A DNA stretch of 19,509 nucleotides from Nitrospirota bacterium (GTDB taxonomy: Bacteria > Nitrospirota_A > Leptospirillia > Leptospirillales > Leptospirillaceae): positions 1-19,509 of the forward strand of contig DAIBSV010000015.1 of assembly GCA_027415455.1 (NCBI GenBank), written 5' to 3'. A model generated the notes under the pieces. That model searched no databases and had not been told where the DNA came from. It was given only the letters and a program-made list of their open reading frames with translations. The first letter of the stretch is position 1, and each line of letters opens with the position of its first letter. Made by a program: the position numbers and the translations under genes. Shown piece after piece: positions 7,158 to 14,082 of this stretch.

Positions 7158-7187
7158 GTTCGAATGCAACATTTTGGGAGACTTTGA
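7149..7187 (+). CDS. Possible 12-codon leader peptide ending on the accA start
   Basis: An ATG at 7149 opens a frame encoding MDSVRMQHFGRL that stops at TGA 7185-7187. That stop overlaps the accA ATG as TGATG, a common arrangement for translational coupling. A GGGGG-rich stretch 10 or more bases upstream might serve as a ribosome site. There is no homology evidence, and such short frames arise by chance, so this is tentative. Confidence 0.25.
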   Translation: MDSVRMQHFGRL

Positions 7188-8035
7188 TGTCGCGAAAAGA
7201 AGCCTTGGTCGTTCTCGAGAGATCCGAACCCGTCTCAGAGACATGGAACCGGGTCCTTCTCGCCCGTGCCAACGACCGGCCGACGGCGTGGGATTATGTC
7301 CAGAGAATATTCTCAAACTTCATAGAGCTTCATGGAGATCGCTCCTTCCGGGACGATCCATCGATCCTGGCGGGGCTCGCCTCTCTTGAGGGCCAGAGCG
7401 TTGCGATCATCGCCCACTACAAGGGAAAGTCCTTCAAGGACAGGGTTCAGAGGAATTTCGGCATGGCCCATCCCGAGGGTTACCGGAAAGCGCTTCGGGT
7501 CATGCGGCTGGCGGAACAGTTCAACCTTCCAATCGTCTCCCTGATCGATACCCCCGGGGCCTATCCCGGAATCGAGGCCGAGGAGCGCGGACAAGTCGAG
7601 GCGATCGCCCGGAACATCCAGGAGATGTTCGAGATCGCTGTTCCCATCGTCGCGACGGTGATCGGGGAGGGGGGAAGCGGCGGGGCTCTGGCTCTTGGAG
7701 TGGCGGACAGAGTCCTCATGCTCGAGAACTCGATCTATTCGGTCATCTCTCCCGAGGCCTGCGCGGCGATCCTCTGGAACGATCCGGCCAAATCGGCCGA
7801 TGCCGCCGCCCAGCTGCGCATGACCGCCCGTCACCTCCACGGCCTTGGAATCGTGGACGAGATCATCTCGGAACCGGAAGGCGGGGCCCAGAAAGATGTG
7901 GCGAAGATGAGCCAGACCCTCAAGGCATCCCTCACGGCGGCGCTCTCCGAGGTCGGGCTCCTCGGGCGGGAGGCGCTTCTCGTCCGCCGCTATGAAAAGT
8001 TTCATGGAATGGTCCGCTATCGACTCCTCTCCTGA
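7187..8035 (+). CDS. accA: AccA: acetyl-CoA carboxylase carboxyltransferase subunit alpha
   Basis: With AccD, this subunit transfers the carboxyl group from carboxybiotin to acetyl-CoA, giving malonyl-CoA for fatty-acid synthesis in the cytoplasm. The 282-residue protein contains AWDYVQRIF, FIELHGDRSFRDDPSI, RNFGMAHPEGYRKALR (90-105), DTPGAYPGIEAEERGQ (121-136) and GEGGSGGALALGVAD (160-174). YSVISPEACAAILW and the C-terminal QTLKASL/RRYEKFHGM region complete the family pattern. The ATG 7187 has GGGAG 6 bases upstream; a TTG three bases earlier is less likely. It is about 35-40 residues shorter at the N-terminus than the 319-residue E. coli protein, lacking part of the helical extension. It stands alone behind its own promoter. 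Confidence 0.95.
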   Translation: MSRKEALVVLERSEPVSETWNRVLLARANDRPTAWDYVQRIFSNFIELHGDRSFRDDPSILAGLASLEGQSVAIIAHYKGKSFKDRVQRNFGMAHPEGYRKALRVMRLAEQFNLPIVSLIDTPGAYPGIEAEERGQVEAIARNIQEMFEIAVPIVATVIGEGGSGGALALGVADRVLMLENSIYSVISPEACAAILWNDPAKSADAAAQLRMTARHLHGLGIVDEIISEPEGGAQKDVAKMSQTLKASLTAALSEVGLLGREALLVRRYEKFHGMVRYRLLS

Positions 8036-8098
8036 TCATTCCTTCCGTGGATGAATATTCGTGAACGCTTGGTCATTTAAAGTTTTTCCGGTTTTTTC

Positions 8099-8128
8099 TT
8101 GATCGCGCTTGTTGAGATGATGTATCAT
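8099..8128 (+). promoter_or_regulatory. Candidate promoter with overlapping palindrome for the metal efflux operon
   Basis: TTGATC (8099-8104), an 18-base spacer and TATCAT (8123-8128) form a plausible promoter about 50 bases before the transporter gene. The palindrome ATGAT-GT-ATCAT (8117-8128) covers the -10 box, which is where a repressor or metal sensor could bind. No regulator gene is adjacent. Confidence 0.45.
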
Positions 8129-8179
8129 TAATCGGGAGTTCCTGCGTTTTTCCCGGTTAACCTTCACAACGGCGGTCTC

Positions 8180-9067
8180 ATGATATCCTTGCTCCTCCAA
8201 TCGTTCGGGTACGGTCTTCTTCACGGCATTCTCCCCGACGAGCATACCTGGCCTATCACCTTCAGCTACGCCATCGGGAACGCCTCCGGCAGGAAGGGTC
8301 TGAAATCGGGCCTCTTCTTTTCCCTGGCCTTCACCCTCCAGCGGGCGATCGGATCGGAGATCTCCTACCTCCTCCTTTTTTCCTGGTTCACGAAGGAGTC
8401 GATCAATTCCTTCGTGAATATGGTTGTCGGGGCGGTCATGCTCTGGGCCGGATGGCAAATCCAGAAAAAAGGACGCTACCTGCACTTTCACCTTCTGGGC
8501 CATCACCACGAACCAAGCGAAGGGGCGGAACGCTCGACCTCAGTCTTCGGGGGCCACCACCAGCCCGACGGAGGATCGGGGGGGGCGGCCGCTTCCGCCG
8601 AACCCTTTCCGACCCGCTGGGCGATGATCCACGGCTTCGTGGCCGGCTTCGGGGTGGGGCCCTTCGCCATGTTCGTCTATACCGTGGCCGCCCCGCACAT
8701 GGGCTCTCCCTGGCTGGGATTCCTTCCGGGACTTTTGTTCGGCCTTGGGACCACCGCCATGCTCATGATTCTCGGCGGGCTTTTCGGCGCCTCCCTCCGG
8801 ACCACCCGGAAGTTCGACGACCATGAAATCGCGGTCATCGGACTTCGGACGGGAAGCCTCACCCTCCTGGGGGGCGGGGTGGTTTTCGTGGCTGGCGGGC
8901 TTCTTCAGGAAATCCTCCATCTCTACGGGACCGAGGTCGACCTCGAAAACTGGATGATCGGCATCATCATGGCCGGCGTGGCCCTTCCGGTTCTGGCCTA
9001 TTCGATCTGGAAGGTCATCCGGTGCCGGAAGCAAGCGGCCCCTCCCTCCCTCCCCGGTCTGGCCTAG
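8180..9067 (+). CDS. NicO/UreH-like polytopic metal transporter with His-rich loop
   Basis: This 295-residue inner-membrane protein has about six to seven hydrophobic segments. The first helix has H15-x4-D20-E-H22 (LLHGILPDEHTWPI), matching the HX4DH-type metal-selectivity motif of NiCoT/NicO/RcnA/UreH-like nickel-cobalt transporters. A second motif, MIHGFVAGFGVGPF (149-162), repeats the style later, and a DDHEI segment lies at 213-217. A cytosolic or periplasmic loop at residues 101-131 is rich in histidine (102, 104, 108-110, 126-127) and glycine, as in RcnA efflux proteins. It starts the operon, with the RND adaptor only 2 bases after its stop. Ni/Co export is the most likely job, but the family also has importers, so direction and ion are inferred. 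Its ribosome site (GGCGG) is weak. Confidence 0.68.
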   Translation: MISLLLQSFGYGLLHGILPDEHTWPITFSYAIGNASGRKGLKSGLFFSLAFTLQRAIGSEISYLLLFSWFTKESINSFVNMVVGAVMLWAGWQIQKKGRYLHFHLLGHHHEPSEGAERSTSVFGGHHQPDGGSGGAAASAEPFPTRWAMIHGFVAGFGVGPFAMFVYTVAAPHMGSPWLGFLPGLLFGLGTTAMLMILGGLFGASLRTTRKFDDHEIAVIGLRTGSLTLLGGGVVFVAGGLLQEILHLYGTEVDLENWMIGIIMAGVALPVLAYSIWKVIRCRKQAAPPSLPGLA

Positions 9068-9069
9068 GT

Positions 9070-10149
9070 ATGGGTATCATCCGCTCTCTCGCCCCCATTT
9101 CTATGTTTTTGCTCATCTTTCTGATGGGGGCTCCTCCCGCGGTCCGGGCATTTCCCGATCAGGTGCGCATTCCTCCCGACGTGGTCAGGACGCTCGGGAT
9201 CGGGAGCATCGTGGTGGAGCCCGGCAGAGGGGTCCGGGTCATCCGCACCAACGGCGCGGTCGCGCTCATCGACGACCGGATGCGCTACGTGACCGCCCGC
9301 TCGATCCACCGGCTCTCGATCTTCGGCTATGTGCGGCAGGTCTACGCCGACACGGGGGATCTGGTGGACAAGGGCCAGGTTCTGGTCACGGTCTTTTCGC
9401 CGGACTACATCGAGGCCCAGCAGGAGTACCTGCAGGCCATCCGGCTCGAAAGGATCAGCGACGGGAGCCGGGCGACCCGTCCGTTTTCCCCGAGGATCCG
9501 GGAGGCGGCCCTCTCCCGCCTCAGGAACCTGGGCGTGGTGGACCGGGAGATCGCCCTTCTGGAGAAAACCGGGATCGTTCACCGGAACCTAAAGATCCGA
9601 TCCCCCCTCGCGGGCTACGTCCTTAAAAAAAACGTCGTCTCCGGACAGGCTGTTAATTCGGGGGATCGCCTTTTCGTGATCGCCAATCTGGACTGGGTCC
9701 GGATCAACGCCCGGGTCTACCAGCAGGATGTCCCCTTCCTGTCCCTCGGCCAGAGGATGAAGGTCCGCATTTCCGGCTCCGGAGAGACGGTCTCCGGCCG
9801 CGTGGTCTACATCAGTCCTGTCACCGACCGGAAGACCCGGACCGTGACCGTCCGGGGCGTCTTCTTCAACAAGCCCCTGCGGCTTCGCCCCGGGATGTTC
9901 CTTCCGGTCCGGATCCTCGTTCCGTCGGGGGGAACGGGCCTCTGGATTCCGAAGAAGGCCGTCTTCCTGGCCGGGGGCCACAAGGTGGTCTTTGTAAAGG
10001 AGAAGGGCGATCTCTTCCGCATGCGCCGGGTGACGGTCGGGACATCGGAAGGGGGCCTCGTTCCCGTCAGGGAGGGTCTTCGTCCGGGAGAGCATCTGGT
10101 GGTCCGGAACGGATTCTGGGTCAAGGCCCAGTTCGAGCGCCGGAAGTAG
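9070..10149 (+). CDS. HME-RND periplasmic adaptor subunit (CusB/CzcB-like)
   Basis: This 359-residue membrane fusion protein links an inner-membrane RND pump to an outer-membrane channel and can bind and present metal. The signal sequence (MGIIRSLAPISMFLLIFLMG, cleavage likely after AVRA, about residue 26) fits export. Barrel-sandwich/lipoyl halves lie at about 75-115 (GYVRQVYADTGDLVDKGQVL) and about 175-205 (IRSPLAGYVLKKNVVSGQAV). A helical hairpin with FSPDYIEAQQEYLQA sits between them, typical of CusB-type adaptors. A beta-barrel follows with DWVRINARVYQQDV and LRPGMFLPVRI. The extended Cus metal-binding Met-rich N-terminus is not obvious. The ATG 9070 was chosen because it starts the signal peptide and lies right after the upstream stop; an in-frame ATG at 9022 would overlap that gene. 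Confidence 0.9.
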   Translation: MGIIRSLAPISMFLLIFLMGAPPAVRAFPDQVRIPPDVVRTLGIGSIVVEPGRGVRVIRTNGAVALIDDRMRYVTARSIHRLSIFGYVRQVYADTGDLVDKGQVLVTVFSPDYIEAQQEYLQAIRLERISDGSRATRPFSPRIREAALSRLRNLGVVDREIALLEKTGIVHRNLKIRSPLAGYVLKKNVVSGQAVNSGDRLFVIANLDWVRINARVYQQDVPFLSLGQRMKVRISGSGETVSGRVVYISPVTDRKTRTVTVRGVFFNKPLRLRPGMFLPVRILVPSGGTGLWIPKKAVFLAGGHKVVFVKEKGDLFRMRRVTVGTSEGGLVPVREGLRPGEHLVVRNGFWVKAQFERRK

Positions 10150-10155
10150 CGGACC

Positions 10156-13100
10156 GTGGCCAAGGCGTTTTTTCGCTGGCTTCTCCATCGCCGTCTCGTC
10201 ATCCTGATGATTTTCTTCCTCCTGGCCGCGGGAGGGGTCTATTCCGTCTTCCGGATCTCCGTGGACGCCTTCCCTGACGTCTCTCCCGTTTCGGTCACCA
10301 TCCTGACCGAGGCCCCCGGACTTTCCCCTCTCGAAGTCGAGCAGCAGATCACCTACACGATCGAAACGGCGATGAACGGCCTTCCGGGGGTTCGCCGGGT
10401 CCGATCGAAGACGCTCTTCGGCCTGTCGGCCGTGACGGTGGTCTTCGGTGGTTCGAGCGAGGTCTATCGGGCCCGGACGATGGTCTCCGAGCGTCTGGCG
10501 ACCCTCCAGGGGCTTCTTCCGGCCGGGGCCCGCCCGGTCATGGGGGCGGTCTCGACCCCCACCGGAAACATCTTCCGCTACACACTGGCCGGCTCCGACG
10601 ACCTGATGAAGCTCCGGACTCTCCAGGACTGGACGGTGAAGAGGGCGCTCCTATCCACCCGGGGCGTTGCCTCGGTTCTCTCTTACGGCGGATTCGTCAA
10701 GTCTTACTACGTGGTCGTTGACCCGTACCGGCTCGACGGCTTCCATCTCTCCCTTCAGGATGTGACGCGGGCTCTGGCCTTGAACAACGAGAACGTGGGC
10801 GGCGGCTACCTCGACCGGGGCGGAGAGTATTACCTGATCCGGGGACTGGGCCGGATCGGGGGACGCCGCGATATCGAATCGGTGGTGGTGGCCGAGCGCA
10901 ACGGGGTTCCGGTGCTGGTCCGGGATGTGGCCGATGTGGAGGTCCGCCCGGAGGTCCGGCGCGGGAACGCCCTGCTGGACGACCGGGAGGTCGTCAAGGG
11001 AACGGTCGTCATGCTTCGGGGGGAGAATGCCCTGAAGACCCTCGCCCGGGTCGAGAAGAAGGTCTCGGAAATCAACAGCACCCTCCTTCCTCCCGGAATC
11101 CGGATCGTCCCTTTCTACAACGAAGGCCCCCTCATCCGGCATGCCTTCCGGACGGTGATCCATTCCCTGGTGGAGGGAGGAATCCTGGTCATCCTCGTCC
11201 TGGGCTTCTTCCTGGGACGCTTCTGGGCCTCCTTCGTCGTGGCCGCGGGTCTCCCCCTCTCCATTCTTCTCACCTTCCTCGTGATGCGGGGGATCCACCT
11301 CACAGCCGACCTCATGAGTCTCGGGGGAATCGTCATCGGGATCGGCATGATGGTGGATGCCTCGATCGTGATGGCCGAAAACATCGAACGCCTCTCGGTC
11401 CTGATGCCGGAGGTCTCCCGCCAGGACCGGATCGTGCAGGCGGCGGGGGAGATCGTCAAGCCGGTCTTCTTCGCGATCATGATCATCGTCGTGGTCTTCG
11501 TCCCGATCCTCCTCCTTCCCGGCATGCCCGGCAAGATGTTCGCCCCCATGGGAATGTCGATCATCGTGGCCCTGCTTCTCTCCCTCCTGGTGGCCCTGAC
11601 CTTCGTTCCCTCCATGATGTCCCTCGATCCCTCCCGGAGTGCCGGAGCGCACGGGGAACGGCTGACGCAGGGGCTCGAGAGGTTTTACGCCCCCGTTCTG
11701 GACCGGATCCTGGCCCACCGGATGGGGGTTCTTCTGTCGGGAGTGGCGGCCATTACCCTCGCCACCGTCCTTCTGGCCCGGACCGGGACGGAGTTCATTC
11801 CCGTTCTGGACGAGGGATCCGTCCTTATCATCGCCGATCTCTGGCCCTCGGCATCCCTCTCGGAGACGACGGAGGCCAGCCGGGTCGTCGACCGCATTGT
11901 CCGGAGCTATCCCGAGGTTCTTCTGACCCAGTCCCGAATCGGGCGGGCCCAGTCGGGCACCGATACCGATGTGACGAGCCACATGGAGATCTATGTCCGC
12001 CTCAAAAAGAGGAGCCTCTGGCCGAAGGGGATGAGCAAGAGACGGCTAATGGCCGAGATGAGCCGTCGCCTCAACCGGACCCTGCCGTCGGTCTCCTTTG
12101 ACTTCAGCCAGCCCATCGAGGAGCGCATCGACGAGATGGTTTCGGGAGCCAAGGCCCAGGTGGCGGTCAAGGTCTTCGCGGACGACCTGGATCTCCTCAC
12201 CTCCTATTCAACGCGCCTGGCCTCCCTCATCCGGAAGGTCCGGGGGACCCGGGACGTTACGGTCCAGCGGATCACCGGCCAGCCCTACATCGACATCCGG
12301 ATCGACCGCCAGGCGATCAGCCAGTACGGCCTCAACGTCTCCGACGTGCTCCGGGTCATCCGGATGGGGATCGGGCCGGAGGGGTTGACGACGACGATTC
12401 TGAAAGGGGTTCGCCGGATCCATCTCCATGTGCGCTTTCCCAGGGAGATCCGGGATTCGGTGGGGCGCATGAAGACGATCCTTCTGACGACGCCCCGCGG
12501 GGTCTCGGTTCCCCTGGGACAGCTCGCCCGCTTTTCGGAGGAGACAGGCCCTTTCCGGATCTATCATGAAGGGGGCAGCCGCCTGATCATGGTCCAGTTC
12601 AACATCTCCGGCCGGGCCACGAGCCATGTCGTGGCGGAGGTGGAACGGGATGTGGCCTCCCGGCTTCCGCCCCCCCGGGGGCTCCACCTGTCGGTGGGGG
12701 GAGAGTTCGAGAATACGAACCTGACCCTCGAACGCCTCCGGCTCCTGGTTCCGGTGGTGCTGATGGGAATCTTCCTCCTGTTGATGTGGAACTTCAGCTC
12801 TCTCGGCTATACTCTCCTCATCCTCCTCAACATCCCCTTTTCCCTCGTGGGAGGAGTGGTGGCCCTCAAGGCATTCGGAGAGTACCTGAGCATTCCCGCC
12901 TCGGTGGGCTTCATCGCCCTTTTTGGCGTGGCGATCCAGAACGGCGTGCTCCTTCTCTCCTTCGCCAAGGAGGAGGAGGCCAAGGGCCGCCTTCCCCGGG
13001 AGGCGATCCGCTCAGCCGCCCTCCGCCGGATCCGTCCGGTCCTGATGACCGCCCTGGTGGGGGCGATCGGGATCCTGCCCCTTTTGCTGTCCACGGGAAC

Positions 13101-13242
13101 CGGGGCCAATATCCAGAGACCCCTGGCGGCGGTGGTGGTGGGGGGGCTCATCAGTTCGACGGCCATGACCCTTCTGGTTCTTCCGGCCGTCTACGACCTG
13201 GTTTTTTCGAGACGGGGGCCCGCCGGTGCGGGGGGCGGATAA
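10156..13242 (+). CDS. HME-family RND heavy-metal efflux pump (CusA/CzcA-like)
   Basis: This 1028-residue proton-driven trimeric pump exports metal cations from the periplasm or cytoplasm. The N-terminus (about residues 11-62) has the family's LVILMIFF helix, VDAFPDVSPVSVTI and GLSPLEVEQQIT. TM4 has GIGMMVDASIVMAENIERL (395-413), with the essential proton-relay Asp401. PGMPGKMFAPM is at 455-465, and a second repeat has LDEGSVLII (551-559) and SVGFIALFGVAIQNGVLLLS near the end. The TM4 motif resembles CusA-type (Cu/Ag) pumps. However, the positions of CusA's three porter methionines appear as I559, E660 and E742 in my by-eye alignment. The substrate is therefore unclear. The GTG start lies 6 bases after the adaptor stop. 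No outer-membrane factor gene follows. Confidence 0.93.
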   Translation: MAKAFFRWLLHRRLVILMIFFLLAAGGVYSVFRISVDAFPDVSPVSVTILTEAPGLSPLEVEQQITYTIETAMNGLPGVRRVRSKTLFGLSAVTVVFGGSSEVYRARTMVSERLATLQGLLPAGARPVMGAVSTPTGNIFRYTLAGSDDLMKLRTLQDWTVKRALLSTRGVASVLSYGGFVKSYYVVVDPYRLDGFHLSLQDVTRALALNNENVGGGYLDRGGEYYLIRGLGRIGGRRDIESVVVAERNGVPVLVRDVADVEVRPEVRRGNALLDDREVVKGTVVMLRGENALKTLARVEKKVSEINSTLLPPGIRIVPFYNEGPLIRHAFRTVIHSLVEGGILVILVLGFFLGRFWASFVVAAGLPLSILLTFLVMRGIHLTADLMSLGGIVIGIGMMVDASIVMAENIERLSVLMPEVSRQDRIVQAAGEIVKPVFFAIMIIVVVFVPILLLPGMPGKMFAPMGMSIIVALLLSLLVALTFVPSMMSLDPSRSAGAHGERLTQGLERFYAPVLDRILAHRMGVLLSGVAAITLATVLLARTGTEFIPVLDEGSVLIIADLWPSASLSETTEASRVVDRIVRSYPEVLLTQSRIGRAQSGTDTDVTSHMEIYVRLKKRSLWPKGMSKRRLMAEMSRRLNRTLPSVSFDFSQPIEERIDEMVSGAKAQVAVKVFADDLDLLTSYSTRLASLIRKVRGTRDVTVQRITGQPYIDIRIDRQAISQYGLNVSDVLRVIRMGIGPEGLTTTILKGVRRIHLHVRFPREIRDSVGRMKTILLTTPRGVSVPLGQLARFSEETGPFRIYHEGGSRLIMVQFNISGRATSHVVAEVERDVASRLPPPRGLHLSVGGEFENTNLTLERLRLLVPVVLMGIFLLLMWNFSSLGYTLLILLNIPFSLVGGVVALKAFGEYLSIPASVGFIALFGVAIQNGVLLLSFAKEEEAKGRLPREAIRSAALRRIRPVLMTALVGAIGILPLLLSTGTGANIQRPLAAVVVGGLISSTAMTLLVLPAVYDLVFSRRGPAGAGGG

Positions 13243-13473
13243 CATTCATTCGGGGGGATTCCATGATCCGGGTGCTTGTGATCGAATGTCTTATGGGCGA
13301 TCTCCCGGAGCAGGCTGCTTTCCTGGGGCGTTGTCCTTGCGCTCGCCGTGCTGGCTTTTTCTCTTCGTCGCCTGTCTTCTGTCCGGGACCAGTTTGAGGA
13401 GCGCCGAATCAGGGACTTCCCCTGATTTCCCTTGTCCGATTTTCCTTCTTCCCCCCAAATGGTTCTTTCGATC
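13243..13473. other. Gap after the pump gene; start-less small membrane ORF
   Basis: This is part of a 338-base stretch without a convincing gene (13243-13580). The frame from 13282 to the TGA at 13423-13425 reads LLSWGVVLALAVLAFSLRRL followed by SSVRDQFEERRIRDFP. That looks like one membrane helix plus a charged tail, similar in shape to small cbb3-assembly proteins such as CcoS. The frame has no ATG/GTG/TTG start before the helix. An ATG with a GGGGGG ribosome site exists at 13263, but in another frame (44 codons, ending 13397). A frameshifted small gene is possible. No terminator is evident. Confidence 0.3.
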
Positions 13474-13503
13474 TTTTCAAAAAGGCTGAAATCCGGTTAG
13501 AAT
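13474..13503 (+). promoter_or_regulatory. Candidate promoter for the Spy-like gene
   Basis: TTTTCA (13474-13479), an 18-base spacer and TAGAAT (13498-13503) fit a sigma70-type promoter at a reasonable distance (about 80 bases) from the Spy-like start codon. The surrounding 60 bases are AT-rich compared with the flanking genes. Confidence 0.45.
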
Positions 13504-13520
13504 GAAAGAATGACCGGGGT

Positions 13521-13546
13521 TTCCCCAGATCGGGCGATCTGGGGAA
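13521..13546 (+). other. Perfect 12-bp hairpin in the Spy-like gene leader
   Basis: TTCCCCAGATCG (13521-13532) and CGATCTGGGGAA (13535-13546) are exact reverse complements separated by GG. In RNA the innermost pairs would open to make a small loop. The hairpin would lie at about +10 of the transcript. The following bases (GAGTCGGTTTTCGC) have only a short T-run 7 bases later, so it is a poor terminator. It may be a stability hairpin or a protein-binding site. Confidence 0.6.
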
Positions 13547-13580
13547 GAGTCGGTTTTCGCACCTTTCAAAGGAGGTCGCC

Positions 13581-14075
13581 ATGAAAAAGGGAATCGCGTC
13601 TTTGGCTCTCGCACTGGCTCTCGTCTTCACCCTGGGTCTCCTTTCGCCCGGGACGGCGCGGGCCGACATGCACCATCACGGCATGATGCATCACGGAGGC
13701 CCCATCGCTTTTTACCTGATGAATCAGGACCGCCTCGGGCTGACGCCGGACCAGGTGAAAAAACTCTCCTCCCTCAAGATCGACTTCATGAAGACCATGA
13801 TCATGGAGAAGGCCCGCATCCATGTCCTTCACATGGAGACGATGGCGCTCATGATGCACCACCGGATCGATGTGAACAAGGCCAAGGCCAACATGGACCA
13901 GATTCTGAAGCACAAACGGACCATCATGCACGCCTACCTGACCATGATTTCCGGAGCGCACCGGGTGCTGACCGCGGATCAGTTCGCGACGGCCAAGAAG
14001 CTGTGGCGACAGATGATGATGATGCATCACGGCATGATGATGCCCCATCCGATGGCTCCTCATCCGGGTATGTGA
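13581..14075 (+). CDS. Spy/CpxP-like periplasmic protein, Met/His-rich
   Basis: This 164-residue secreted protein has a clear signal peptide (MKKGIASLALALALVFTLGL, cleavage after ARA at about residue 28). It carries two LTxxQ motifs, LTPDQ at 54-58 and LTADQ at 130-134, the hallmark of the CpxP/Spy/ZraP family of periplasmic chaperones and metal/envelope-stress sensors. I count 24 Met and 16 His in the whole protein, concentrated in the N-terminal DMHHHGMMHHGG and the C-terminal MMMMHHGMMM stretch; this suggests metal (Cu, Zn, Ni or Co) binding. The ribosome site AGGAGG sits 5-6 bases before the ATG. It probably heads an operon with nfo 7 bases downstream. The function as chaperone or metal buffer is inferred. 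Confidence 0.85.
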   Translation: MKKGIASLALALALVFTLGLLSPGTARADMHHHGMMHHGGPIAFYLMNQDRLGLTPDQVKKLSSLKIDFMKTMIMEKARIHVLHMETMALMMHHRIDVNKAKANMDQILKHKRTIMHAYLTMISGAHRVLTADQFATAKKLWRQMMMMHHGMMMPHPMAPHPGM

Positions 14076-14082
14076 GGCTTTC

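Noticed and set aside
8036..8179. Possible cobalamin riboswitch before the NicO-like gene
   Set aside because: Nearby cobalamin genes made this worth checking. The gap is shorter than a typical cobalamin riboswitch, and I see no B12-box-like sequence here or in the 3732-3964 gap.
10651..11982. Long minus-strand open frame (443 codons) opposite the RND pump
   Set aside because: The product is rich in Asp, His, Gly and Pro in the way expected of an antisense frame of a GC-rich gene. The plus strand has clear RND pump motifs throughout.
13226..13489. Plus-strand frame of 87 codons across the gap after the pump gene
   Set aside because: It starts inside the pump gene, is Cys/Ser/Pro-rich without a domain, and the hydrophobic stretch is better explained by the neighbouring frame.
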